From positions 7,932,501 to 7,996,500 of the forward strand of contig NC_003280.10 of NCBI RefSeq assembly GCF_000002985.6: a stretch of 64,000 nt of DNA, in the 5' to 3' direction. Made by a program: the position numbers and the translations under genes. The notes under the pieces are model-generated. The model searched no databases. It was not told the origin of the DNA and saw only the letters and a list, made by a program, of their open reading frames with translations. The stretch comes from Caenorhabditis elegans. Its lineage: Eukaryota > Nematoda > Chromadorea > Rhabditida > Rhabditidae. Below, piece after piece: positions 24,401 to 38,300 of the stretch; within the stretch, counting starts at the first letter, position 1, and every line of letters starts with the position of its first letter.

Positions 24401-26331
24401 GAAAAAAACATTTTTTTCGTGTTTTTGTTTGCAATTTGTGATTCAATCAGGAGACGCCTGGTAGATTTTTTTCCCACAAACCTACCAGTATTCATTTTAC
24501 AATGCTTCACTTTCTCAATAACTCCTGACAGATTACGTCATCAACCCCCAAACTACTCCGAGATCTTCGTAACCAAAAAAAGTCAATCTTCCCAATCACT
24601 ACCACGTGCCATAAAAAATCTGTCATATTTTCAAAAAATTCGCATGTTTTGACAAAGAAAATGCTTGCTAACGAGCTCGGGTCTGAAATTGAGTTCGAGA
24701 TTGTTTGGGTGAAAAGCACGAAAAAGGAAGGAGAAATGTCAGTGTCTGGTAGAAGAACGGGGGTTCATTTCTTGTTTTTGACTTTTTACATTTTACCTCA
24801 AAACTTACCTAAATGTATTTTAATTGAATTTTTATGGAAGATATTTAGAAGTTTTTCAGTTCGTATTCCATTCTCTATTCTACGTCTAATATTCAAAAAC
24901 CAGACACCAGTTCAAGTCGTAAAATAAATTACAAAAAAACATTGTCTATTATTCTGAAGTGAGCAACTGCAGCAGTATAATATTCTTCTTGATCTCCCAT
25001 GTAGTACTTCTCTCTGTTGAGTAGTAAATGTTCACTACTTCCTCCATTTTTTCCATCATCAGCTGTTCTCAAATGCCCCTTGGCTCCCATTGCTCCCGTC
25101 GGTCATCTCTTGAGCACAGAGAGCAACAAAAACATGTCATCAAGAGTGTTGAGTTTTTCGTGCAAAATGATCATCCTTTTTCAAAACACCTGCCTACTGT
25201 GTTCTATTCTGTATTCTCAATGACATCCTGATCAAATTTCGGGTTGTTTTGTTCGTTTTGTCAAGGTAGATCTGGATGTATTGAGGGTTATGTTATAGCT
25301 AGATTCTATTACAATAACATAATTTTTCAATTTTGAGTGGGAAGTCCGTCTGGCAATGTGTCATTTTTGAGATTCTAGTAAATTTTTTAAAAAACTAAAT
25401 TGTTCTTAATTCACATCTACAGAAAAAGTTTTAATAAAAGCGAGAAATATATTTTCAACCGAAAAGTGAAATCTGATCTTTTGCAACAATTATTATTTTG
25501 GAATGAAATACTTAACAACAAATTCATAAACCATTGCAACTATTCACCTGTTCGATGTTTCGTTATGGTTTTATTTTAGTTTCAGCATGCATCCGATCAC
25601 CTGATCGTAGTCTTTAAAGCATTAAATATATATAAGTGCGAAAGATAGGAGAACCAAATTACCGAGTTACTAGAAAAGAAAATATGCTACTGTATTTTCC
25701 TTTTTTTTAATTATTAATCCTCAACTGGTTATACTTTTTGGATTTCGCGTTTTATTATAATGTATACATATTATAGACAAATATGTATAAATGTATAAAC
25801 TGAATTGTGTTTTATTTGAAATCCAAAATTTCAAAGTACTTTTTTGTTCGAAAAAAAACTAGCTTCACATAGCAGATCAATAATTAAAAAACGAAACGTT
25901 CAGTTTAAACGATTCAAACTCATTTTTCATGTTCGTTTCATTTATTCTCGAACGAGTAAAAATAAATCAAATCGCCATATTTCGTCTCGCTGTGTGGTTG
26001 GTCGTCAACTGAAAACGAACAGACGAAATAAAGAAGTGAAAGAAGGAAAAATGAAAATTTGTGAATGGAATGACGTGTAACCATAGCTCGGTGATTTAGA
26101 GTTAGTATGCTCGAAACTGCTCGTCCTTCTAGTATTCTTTTCACTCATAAAATATGTTTTCGCCTAATTTCCCCAACCACTTTCATAGTCATCTCCATCC
26201 ATCTTGCGTCTTTTACTACGTTCTCCTCCTTGTTTTCATCATTTTCTTCTAGATTTTATTTGGTATTCTGAACCCGTTCAACTTTGCCTTCTGACTTCTC
26301 GATGGTTCAGAAAAAGGATCAGAATAAATAA

Positions 26332-26346
26332 TTATTATTTCAGGGA
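26332..26346 (+). promoter_or_regulatory. Probable trans-splice acceptor of the distal start of the C2-domain gene
   Basis: TTATTATTTCAG ends at 26343, followed by GGA and then ATG at 26347. No in-frame exon upstream can be joined, so spliced-leader addition three bases before the ATG is the simplest reading. Confidence 0.5.
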
Positions 26347-29300
26347 ATGGCATTCGGTGGATTATTGGATGGATTTCTACAAGAAAAATCACATGCACAC
26401 GTAGCGGGTGGTGGACGAAAAGCGTCAGCTTTCAGTCAACCAATGAGAAAAGATACTCTCTCAATGGTGAGCATTTCTGTAATTTAATAATTTTGGAATA
26501 ATGGATTTTCGCTGCAGTGAAAACATTTATTTGATTTCAAATAAAGAAGTAAATAGAGATTTGGATGAGTTGATCAAAAATTTATTAGAAATTAAAAAAT
26601 GTCTAACAATCGTAAAACCTTTTCATTTTTATTGGAAGGTTCATCAAAACGACCTCCCCCCCTTTTTCAAAAAAATTTTGAAATTAAGTTCGTTTCAGTC
26701 AGCAAACTCCAAAACACATCCTCGTGACCGGAAACTAAATTTTGGAAATTTTCTCGACTGAATTCCAGAATTGGTTTATTCCTTTTTCTGAATAGGGCTC
26801 TGATCAACTAAACTTGTATGTGTTTGTGGGGTCAAAAAATGCCATTCAGTTTTGAGAGTTGTCTTTTGGAAAGTGCCAGAATGTTCAAAATCTGTATCGT
26901 ATTGTAGTTTTTTAAAGCGCTTTTGTTAATAACTTAAATTTATTTGAAACATTCTGTTTTGAAGTGTTCATTTATCATCCAGAGAGTGCAGTTCTTGCTA
27001 GACCTTCTGGAAACCATGAAAATCTTATTTTTATGTAGTAATTTGCAAACTTGTAATATTACCATTCTGTTGTAACGGTTACAATAATATTTCCAGCAAC
27101 GAGTTACGTTTATGCAAAGTAACCATATTTTGTATTTCGCAATTTGAACTTGAATTTAAAAAAATAATTTTGTAACATTGACATGGTCTGTAACTAAAAT
27201 TTTTCATGTTTATAGTTCATCGTTATATCTCTTGACTGAAAAACATGGTCTCCTTATTTTCTCTGTTATATGATTTCATGATCATTTGATAGTACAACTC
27301 CTGTAAAAAACATGCATGGGATCATAATTCTGACTAATGAGCATCCCATCTTTACCAGAGGTGAAGCACGACGAAACACGCGACGCCACGTTGCAAGATC
27401 TTAAAAATTAAAAAAGCTTTAGCGAAAACGGCTTAAAATGTTTTTGTTTAATCAACAAAAACTTTTGAAACGTTATACAAAAGAGATTACGGAAATTGCT
27501 GATCCTTCTAATCGCAACAACTTTTCTAGAAATTTAAAATTTTTATTTTATTCTGAAATAGTTTACAAATCGCAAAAATTGAATTAAATATTCTTTCAGT
27601 ATCAAAATCGTGAAGTAATCTCGAACGGTCGAAAAACGAGCACAATGTCGATGGTAAATCATAAAATGAGCACAATATCAGCAGTTTCAGTCGACTTGTA
27701 TCCAAAGTACTCATGGCATGGATCTGCAACACGTTAGTTTATTTTAATTTTTGGGTTTGAGAACTTGCGCGTTATTTATGTTTTATTGAACTTTTTAAAG
27801 ATGTTATTTCTGTTTTTAACTTTTAAAAAAGGTTGTAGCTTTACGATTTTACAATACATGTTCATTATTTCCTGTTTTTGACTTCTAGTCCATTTCGGGG
27901 GTTTTCTGAAGTCCTTCCCCCCGCAAAATACATTCATTGGTCTCTTGAACTTAATTATTGTGCTTCTAGCTTTTGTTTCTAGAAAAAACAGTTAAAATTT
28001 AGTTTTATCAGACAATAAAGCTTACAACATATTCTTTGATCATCCGAACTGAAAATCACATCATTTTCCATCCTCATCAACACCAAACATAGTAAAAGTA
28101 TGTGTGTGTGACAAAAAGACGAGAAAGCAATTTGATATCTCTCTATTTCTCGAGACTCGGCAACAGAAAATGCACACAGCAAAAGAGAACGATTCGCGCC
28201 TTTTCGTGGTGCTTTCCACTCAAGAGCCATTTTTTCTGGTAAAAAAAACTGAGAAAAAGAAGGACCAAATGTGTGTTTGTTTAGAATTTTAAGACAAAAA
28301 AGAAGAGAGAACGACACAAGAAATTAGGCGAGTGAGTGACTCCTGTTTAGATGAGAAAGAGAATTGGTTAGTTTTTAGAGAGATTAATAGGAATTAGTGT
28401 CTCCAAAAATTCTGACACTGTCTTCATTTTTATAACTTTGTTCCACTCACTTTTCAATTCTAATTCATTTCCTGCTCCCGTCTTTGTTTTTCATGTTATA
28501 CAGTTTTTTGGGTACAACTGGTATAGTGAGGTCGGGTTTTGATTGATATAATTCTAATTTTCTCATTTTAAGCAAACTTCATTACGTACGAGGCAGGCGT
28601 ATGTATCTTTGAAAGAAAAGCAAGAGATAATCAAGCCTTTAAAGTTTTAAAATCTGCTGAAATATGATTCTTGATATCTGTTTCTTCTGATTTCCATTTT
28701 TCAAGCACACAATTTCACACGTTCACTTTACCTTTCCCACGTGTTCTTATATTACCGATTCATTGTTGTTTGAGAGTATCCAACATTTTATTCATGTAAA
28801 GTCGAAAATCAGTGGAACTTTTGTCGATGAATATTTCATGAAATGTCTAGTATCTCCCTTGTTGTCAAAAAGTGATCTTGACTCTTAGGTTTTCATTGAA
28901 TATTTCATGGTTTCTAGTTTTGTACTCTTATTTTTCCTTGAACAATGTGACGAATCAAGAGAACTTTAGCATGCTCTAACCGAATTTCTCGTAAAATTCT
29001 CGAGACGACACTCAAATTTCCAGAAGTCTCGAATCGGTCATTTCACGAATTCCCATAAAAAATGAACGACCATCTGTTTTTCCTTTGAATTCATACTTTT
29101 TCAACAGTTTTGTTGTTTTGACCACAAATGTTTTTTGCTCCGCTATTCAGGACTTTTAGAACAAATACGCATAAATATTGCATTACCTTTATCAAATTGA
29201 GGAACAAGAATCTGAAGAATAAGAAGGGGAATGTAGGCAGGGAACCCCGTGAAATTTGTCACATTCCCGATGATTTGTTGTTGTGGCATGAGGTGTAAGA

Positions 29301-32300
29301 CCAATTGATGGAATCAAGAAGTCCTTCCTTTGCTTGATTTTGTTGGATCAGTTTTTCATCGAATTGATTTCCAGATTAAAAAATTATCGAAAATTTGTTT
29401 AAAATGCAATCAATTATTTTATACCTTAGATTTTAGAAAATTTCATTAAGAATTTGACCCAAGTTCCAATTCAAAACAGCGATGGTACCCGTTTCAGAAT
29501 AAAGATTTTGAAAAACTAAACAGTTCATCATTACAATGCATCTTTTCATAATGTTTTTTAGTTTTGGAACTGTACTCTTTCGTATTAGTTTTCGTTATCA
29601 AAATGCCCACTCAAAAACCCAAAAAAACTTTCTCGTGTCGGATTCCTAATTCCATTTATGTGTCGGAGCAAGAAACAAATTACTGGAAAATCCTTTCCGG
29701 TGGTTCTACCCCATTTCGTGGAACTTGTTTCATTCTTGCCGACAATGACGTCATGAGTCCAATTGAATCAACTTGTAACAGTTGTATATTCTCCCTGATA
29801 AAATCTATTTTATAATGATAAATACTTTCTCCAGACGCACTGTGTCCACTTTGTGCTTTGCCCCGAGTTTGTTGTCAGCTGTTCTGTTGACCTGTGTTGA
29901 TGTCTTCTCGCGCGAGATATCTTGCTCGCCGAGCCATAAATCAGTGTTGTGTTTATTTCATTCAACACTTCTTCTTGTCCTTCTTGCAATATTTTTGATT
30001 CACTTTTACTCACACTTATACCTTTTATACCAAGAAAATCTAACTAATGGACATTTTTGCTTCACATTCTCTAATAGGAAAGAAATTAGAATTATTCCAG
30101 CATTTTTCCAGCAATCCTTGTTTTTCGACCAATTTTTGGTTCTCAAAATCTCAAACTTCTCAGATTCTCTTGCTCTATCAAGTTTTAATCATTTTTTTTG
30201 TTGTTCACCAACTATGTCATTTCCGTGCATAATTGGCATTCTATTTGAGAAACTGAATATTTCATATTCATTTAGGTGAAGATTTAATGACGATCTTTTG
30301 AGTTCTATAACTTTTGATAATCTTTCAACCGGAAATTCTTTAATATAAGGAATCATTGATTATAAGGAACTTGTTGTTAATTCATACCACAGACATTTTA
30401 ACAAACTTTTGAATTCAGTTTTTTAATGTTTCACATGTTTTTTTTCAAACTTAAAAAAAATCATCACAAATGTTTTCTTCTGTTCATTTTTTTTGTTGCT
30501 TTAATTACACTAGTGGCACCCAATAATTGATGTTGCACCAAAAATGCTTATTTTCAGTGTTGCTATTTAATTTTATTGATTCAAGAAATTTCCAGGAATT
30601 GTCCAAAAGAAAGTGACACTTTTATATTTTTTTTTCCATAAATCAGAGAGCACTTTCGTAACCCGGCAACATTATTTTTCATTTCTCAACTCGAAAAAGA
30701 AAACATTCAAACAAAACCGGAAAGTGTACGCTTCGATTTTTTAGAGCCATCACACAAAGAACACCACTTTGTTTCCTGTCGGCTTAAAATTTTTCTCAGT
30801 TTCTGGAAAATAGAATGAATAGTCAGGCAGGCTCCGAATGGATAAGTGATTAGATACTTATTCTACAATTATAATTCTAATAATAATAATTAATTGAGAA
30901 GTGCTATTAACTTGTTTTTTCACACTTTTCAAACTGACAATCTAGAGTGCATAGCAAAATTTTATGCGGTTCCTTAGAATTTTTCAAAATTACTTTGTTA
31001 TAAATATTTAGATTAGTTTAAATAATTTATGATTTTTGCGTACGTTTTTCGATAATAGTCTGCAATGTATCAAGACAAAATTTAAACTGCAAAAAATAAA
31101 TGATGTTACTATTATTCAATCAATCGTTTCCAGTCTTTGCTCTGAACTTTAAACGAACAACATCCTCGTTTATAAGGTTACTCCCACCTCAAAAAAAGTT
31201 CAGCGCGCCAACGCGTCTCCCTTTGCCATTTTTTTGAAAACTAAGAAGAATTTGCATAAAAGGAAGCAGACACAACTATAACCAAATTATCGTTTTCCTT
31301 TCTTTCTTGACCTCAAACTTCCTATTTTTTCTGCTATTCGCTAATTCCTCGGTTTTTCTTCTCACTTACTCTTCTTTTCATGACTCTTTTTTCTAATTAC
31401 TCTTCTCTACTTTTTTCATTTTTCGCCTCCAAAACTTTTGCTTCCAGATAAAATAATGAATTCCGTACATTTTTTCCAGTTCCCTTTCCAAAATTTGTGC
31501 TCTTCTTTTTTTTTTCATAAAATAGAATCGGAAGTTTCACGAATAAACTTCCGTTTTGCTTTCTCGAAAGATGGAGAAATAACTGGTCTTTAAAAAATAA
31601 ATCTGTTTCATTCATTGAAAGTTTATTGAATAAAGCCAGTAGGGGTCGATTGAAAAGAAATGTTGAGTGGCGAATATTTATTTTATTTCTTTATTTGTGT
31701 TCTGATGCTACTTCTTGCATTTCTATTCCACAATTTATTCGAATGGGTTTATTTTTAAAATTTTACCGAAATTCAATTTTTCAGACGAAGGTTTCTTACC
31801 ATTTTCCCTTTCTGTTTTATACGTCATCAAAATTCTGCATTGATTAAACTTTGAATATCGTGATAATTGATACTATCCTCCAATTGAAAATTTCTTATTT
31901 AAATTAATTATAGGAACATATCGTAGAGTCTCTTCTTAAACCACAAATTTCATTTTTAAAATTTCATGCAACCATCAATGACCCCAACTCATATTTTTCC
32001 TGCTAGCTGCACCCTGAAAGTTTTAATTTTTATCTGAAATAGATCGTTTATGACATCATTCAAGTGCAATTCTTTTTCTAAACACACAACTAAATACACT
32101 TTCATATTTCTTTCCTGTTTTTGTTTTTATTTTTATTATTTCTTGTCTTCTCTACATAATGAAAACTTTGGTACAACTTACTCATTCTTATAGTGAGAAC
32201 AAAAGAGCCTGTAGGTGTTCGAGCACCCTTCAGTTTTTCCTGAAGACCTTCTTTTTCTGCTTCTACTTTTCCTGTGCCCCCACCCCGATCCAATTGAATT

Positions 32301-35300
32301 TCAAGTGTTTTCTATCTAAATGCCCCTTTTTTCTCTCTCTATCTCCCTTTTTCAAGAGCCTAAAAAGACCCAAAAACTCACCATCTCCTCCTTTTTTCCG
32401 TTTTCATAATCTTTTCCTTCATCATATCCATTTTCGAACAAGCTCGTTTTCCTTTGAACAAGTGTATAAGAGTCATTGCTGCTGCTGCTGCACAGTAGCA
32501 AGGCTACCTGTATCCTCTTGACTCATCCCACCACGCCCACGCGACATTGCTCTTTTGTGCTCCTCGCGGGCACTCTTTCTATCTTTCACTTTCTCAGAGC
32601 ACAAACATGTAACAGTAACTCTCACGTAAACTGTAGACAAAGTAGAGAAATATGGGAGAACAATCAGAGACTGTTCTTTGTTTTTTGATTGCTTCGTTTG
32701 TCTTTTACTCTCTGAATCTCTGATCTAAAGACTACATTTTTAAAGTTTTAAATTTATTAAATTCTAAAATTGTGGTTGCTCATTTTTAATACTCTGAAAT
32801 TTGTTTTCATTTTAGTTTAGGTAAACATTAAAACACTCCGAACTTTTGCCCTTTTCTTTTCTTTTTCTTTTCTACTTTGAATAATTCATTCCCATTGAAT
32901 AGCTTCTCCTTCCTTGTTTTCTACCTTCTAACATATTTAAACGTCACCTTTCAAAAATTCAAAAATCTTTCACATGTCGACTCCCTCTATATATATGAAC
33001 ATAAATAGCGTTCCACTCGAAAGAAGAAATGCAAGAAAAAATGAGAATTGACTCTCAAAGATTTCAGCAACATTCCGTTCAAGAACAATAGCCATTGAAC
33101 ATAGAAGTGTAGAATAGAGAGGGAGTTTGTTTACTCAAGAAAAATGTAAAAAAGGTTCGACCTAAAAGGTATCCGATACCTTCTCCAATGCCTCCCACAT
33201 ATTATGCCAATACTTGAGCATTTGATACACTGCTAGATTCAGTCCATTTTTTATTATGACAATTGAATTTGTTCTATGGACTAGACGCCGTTTTTTCCCC
33301 TGCAATCACGACCATTTTTCAGTTATAGGAATTTCAAGCTATATAAGACGTTTTTTTGTAAAAAAAACTATTTCGAATTTCGAAGAACCGCTTTTTACTC
33401 AGCTTTGCAAGTCAAAATTCCCAAAAGAAAAGGTTTCAAAATAACATTTCAAGTATGTGCTCAATTCCTAAACACTTGCATTTTTTGATATTTGTAAAAC
33501 TATAAATCTTTTCTGGAATTCTGTTAACTGTGCAATGATTTTGTAACTTTTTTCAAAAAATTTTGGAAACCAAATTTAATAAATTTAGCTTGTTCTGATA
33601 TTTTGGAAATTCAGTTTCAAAGTTTTTGGAAAATTCTTTAAATTTCTTTCCAACTTCGTTCAGAGTGTGGTAAATATTGTCTCGTTCAAACTATAAGTTA
33701 GGTTTTGATTATTTTTCTTTAAAAATCATAAACGTTTGCGAATTTTTAACACTTAAAACTTGAATTGACCCTGAGTTTCGTTTTTCGTCATCATCAATTG
33801 TAAATGGTCCTGCTCCTCCCACTCGAGAATTCGGATAGGCAAGAAGTAGAAGTAGAAGAAAAGAAGCAAGAAGAGAGTCTCGTTGTCGATATTGAATAAT
33901 TCATAAAGACATGACAGTGGTAGAAGAAGAAAGAAGAGAACCGACACGACTTTTACCCCGTTACTCTCTCCTTTACGTGCACATCCTTTCATGTTTATCA
34001 CCTATCTGTGACATTTAGTCAGATACTATGGAACGGGATGACTTTCCCAATAAAAATATTTCCAAGAATCGAGAGATGTGTGAAATTTAGGATGAATATT
34101 TACATTTTGGGCATTCTAACAACGGTGTTCTATGGTTTTTTCCAGAATTTGAAATTTCGAAAACCACATTTGCAAACTTTTCTCTGTTCTTTGGCATTGT
34201 TCTGTAGAAATTTTGTCGGCCAAGACTGCTCATAGCTAAATTCTTAACTTTTCAACGATAGTGAGTTCACAATTTATGATCATTTTGTAGAAGCTTGATT
34301 CTTTCGAGAAACACTTGACACGTTGAACCCATCACAATAAGTTCCCTGTATATTTTCAGTGATCCCAATCATTTTTATCACCATCATTTTCTTGTTCTTC
34401 CCATTAGTCCCTTCAAGCAATAAGGTGTGTTTTATGGTGCAACCAGCTGCTATTTCGCTATCTTTTCGTTCAATTTATTGCTGATTTTTCCTGCATTGTC
34501 ATTCACTTTTTCCACTCCCCCATCCTCATTATTTTTGATTTTAGACCAACACGAATATTCCAAGACTATTTAAAATTTAAAGCCGCTCCATGAAGCTTTA
34601 GGGTATTGCAGATTCTCAAGGGCCATTGAGCATTTCTGTGCAGAAAAGAAGAGGTCCGCACATGACACGGTGATAAGAAGTAGAAGTAGAAAAAAAAAGA
34701 ATAAGAAATGTGTTGGAGTTTGGTCAGGGATTGGCCCTTGCAGAATAATAAGAAAATAATGTTTAACCTCGGAATTTTCACTTCAACTTCATGCAATAAT
34801 ATCGAAGTCGTGATGCATAAATTTATAAAGTCCGATACAATATCTGGTTGTGATATTAAGCATTGTATAATTGGAAAATTAATTTTTTGAATAACTAATC
34901 TAAATTCTGACAACATACGTTCAAATATTTGTTTTTAAAGTTGCAATTGAATAAACTTTACCCTCTCCGTATCTTTCTCCATTTCATTTTTTCTTCCAAA
35001 ATCCAATTCCTTTTCCTTTGGAAATTTTTGGTCCGTCCTAAGTTCGCCCTCATCATGATCTTTCTTGTCTCATTCCGCGTTACCCCATTCCGAGAAACCG
35101 ACCCGACCAACTCGTTTCGCTCAATTTGTTCGGGGTTGGTCCGAAAAGTTTCTGGTTTTGTTTCCGTTCATGTTTTGTCGCCTATTTTTTAGTTGTTTTC
35201 TGTATCCAATCAAAAATCTTATTGAAAAAAATAAGTGGAATAATAACGACTTATTAGGCAATTCACATTCATTTCTTACCTAGAACATAGTTTTTTGAGA

Positions 35301-38300
35301 ATCAGCCTGTTACTTTTCTTTCATTATTTTGCCGTTTTTGCGTGGTTTTAGAGGTTCAAATGTTTTGCAATCGTGTAATTCTACTGTATAACGGTATACA
35401 TATACGTTTTGACACATCATATCTATAATAACTGTACTCCTACAGAAAAATTTGTTTTTCGTTAATAATAATGTCAAATTCCTGGAAGACTTTTTAAAAA
35501 CAATTTTTATTTCAGAAATTTTTTTTCAGAAACAAAAAAAAAGTATCTAAGGTATAATAAGCTAGCGGAATTGTGCTAACCTAGCAAGTAAATGAAGTGC
35601 AATTTAAAATGTGAAGTTAGTTCTCTAGAACATTAAATTAGATAGAAAAAAGACAATAATGAGTCAGGCGGGACCCTCATTCCATTCCTTCTTCATCTCC
35701 TTCTTGCTTCTCCTTCAATTCTAAAAAATCAGGATGCTTCTGTGTCGCCCATTCATTCGCCAATTCATCGTCCTTCGTCTTCTTGTCTCCCTCTATCCAT
35801 ATCTACGTCTCCAATTTCTTAATGATCTCTCATCAACTCTGATGACAAACACGTGTTGTTTAGTTAAATGTCGCTGTCGTTTTGCCTACTTTCCGACGTC
35901 TTCTTATCCGGTCAGAGTCCGCCGGAGCACGCCCTCCCACCCATCAGGACCATTTACTTTTGTTTTTTTTCACTGTTCCCTCATTAATTGCGTATAGATA
36001 ACACTTCTTTATTTTTTTAAATGTATTTCCTTTCACAGGAATTCTAACATTTTTCTAATAATTGAGAGTACGTGCAAAAGATAATGAGATCACATGAGTC
36101 GTGTGCAATTATTTGATTATCTGTGTTGAATATGTTGGCAAACGGTAGGAGTGCAGAAATTGAGTTATCAGGTGTCATATGATTGAATTGGCCTTCGATA
36201 TTCCAGCTTGAGTTCAATTCAGAAAATATGTATTTTTAGTTTTGATTTTGGATTTTTGGTCATTCTATTCAATATACCGTTACTTCTCCGATCTTTTTGT
36301 ACTCTGCAAAACTATTTTTATAAGGATTTTTCCTAAAAGTCATGTTGAAAGTGAATTGAAAGCCAGTGAAAGTTTCAGGGTTGCCACAGCTAACACAAAT
36401 ATATGTAATTTAATTTTAGTGTTTGCATAACTCCTTATTTTTCTCTGCATTGTCTTCCAAATTTTATTGATTAAACTTGTTTTTTTTTAAGTTTACGATA
36501 TGCGAACTTTCAATTTGTCGTGCTTCAATACTTACTCAATTATCTCAAATATCAATATTTTCAGGTTAACTACCGTATTCCAACTACTACTTATATTCCA
36601 TTCGTTCCCTTATCTTACTCATTTTTTCCAATGATTTCATTGCTCTTTTTTTCCATAATTTCTGTCATCATCTAATATCTAGTCTTATTGTTCCAACTTA
36701 ATGGTCCGTAATATTCTTCATTTTCTCTCTTCTCTCTTATTTTTCGTTCTTTCTACCAATCCTCTTAAAATCTTCCGCCAGGAGGGTCAAGCCACTCAGA
36801 TGTTCTTTGTGCTTCCTTATATTAAGTGTTGTACATTTTTCTCCCTTCTTTCATTTTTATGCATTAAAAAAAGACGAAAAAGGCCCAGTCTATTCAATGA
36901 AAAGTTTACGGAACCTTTTCTAGTGCGCGAGAAAATATTGAGATAAATTGAGATTTTCCGCATGCACTCTCAATTTTTCCAACTTTTTTTTTGAATGCTT
37001 CAAAATCTGACTCATTATTTTAGCAAAAAAACTTTTATTCTCTAGAAAAGTGCAAATCTTCTGAATTTTTTAATTTTGCTGTCCACCCTTGCACATATTC
37101 TCTATAGGGAATAGATTTCCGAACAACTCCACCTACGGTCATTCATCAAAAAATCTGGACATATGCTCTTTTTTCAGTTACGAAACAAAAAACCCCGTGA
37201 TTTGTATTCCACGTCATATTTCTGAGATATTTGGATTTTACTTTCTAGGCCATTGAGTTTCAAGAGAATTCTACAAGGATTTTATGGAAAAATGTAATTT
37301 CCAAGTTGAACCGAAAGTTGGTAGCTGACAAATTTCAATTTTATAATAAAATTTAAAATTGATAGATAAAGTGCAAAAGAAGCTCAAAAGGTCGAAAGTT
37401 TAATTCTCAAATTTGGAAAATATGTACAATTAAAAAAACACTTTATAGTTGAAGAAATAATCAATAACAATATAAACATTAAGAAGCTTCCAAAATATTT
37501 CCAATTTCAATTAAATGTTCACTTGAAACATCAAGTCTTACAAAAGATAGTCGTTTAGAATTTTACGACACTTTATGAAGAACTCATGAATTTTCGATTG
37601 ATCTTATGATGAATTTTTTCCTTCTACAGTAGTCTATATTTTTCGATCAGTCGTTTCATTCTAGTTTCTTCACCTAATCAATCTTCTCGGTTTTTTCGTT
37701 CCCATTCTCATCCTGATTTCTCTGCAACTCATTAAAACGTGTACTCTCTACTGTACCATCCCCGGGGACCCATTTCAACCACTTTTTCCTCTTTTTCCGG
37801 TCCATCGGTGTGTGTGCGTTGGGGTCTCTTTTCTCTCCAACCTCTGCTTTCTTTTCAGTCAAAATACTCCCATTTTTCGAAACCCATTTGACCCAAACTA
37901 TTTTATACATTATTAGCTTATTTTGCAATTTATCTTATCTGAAAACCTCAAGAATCTCCAATTGTTTTCCTTTTACTCTTTGATTTCTAAGTCAGTGTCC
38001 ATTGACAAAAAGGTCCGAGACTGGATTGCCGTCAAACATCAAACTTGTTTTGTTTATGACATAAAATATATAGAAAACCGGAAGGAAACGCTTTTGGATA
38101 TTGGAGTTCGCTTTTTTGATGAAATTATTTTATGGGTCACCTGTCCCTTTCAAACATTGCTTTTTTGTTTCATTCGTTTTTGAGCCTCTCAACATTTTTT
38201 AAATATAGATTTTTGAATGAAAGACATTGTAAATGAACTTTAGAAGCACACAATTTTTGAAATTTTAATTTTGTGATAATCATTTTTGTTGAATCTTTAA

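Larger units (their letters stand above)
14404..26343. other. 12-kb gene-free stretch upstream of the C2-domain gene
   Basis: I find no exon chain on either strand. The longer open frames here do not sit between plausible splice sites or look protein-like. The one at 21124-21687 is mostly inside a repeat element. The stretch contains the inverted-repeat element at 21053-21430 and the small tandem repeat at 20322-20353. It probably includes the promoter of the Ras-like gene at its left end and the distal promoter of the C2-domain gene at its right end. Confidence 0.6.

Noticed and set aside
23341..24769. The 13-mer ACGGGGGTTCATT present at 23341 and 24757
   Set aside because: A single shared 13-mer pair in 64 kb can occur by chance, and the flanks do not match.
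29564..30279. Overlapping open frames in the large intron
   Set aside because: No splice-site framing, hydrophobic low-complexity translations, and overlapping frames on both strands, as expected of T-rich noncoding DNA.
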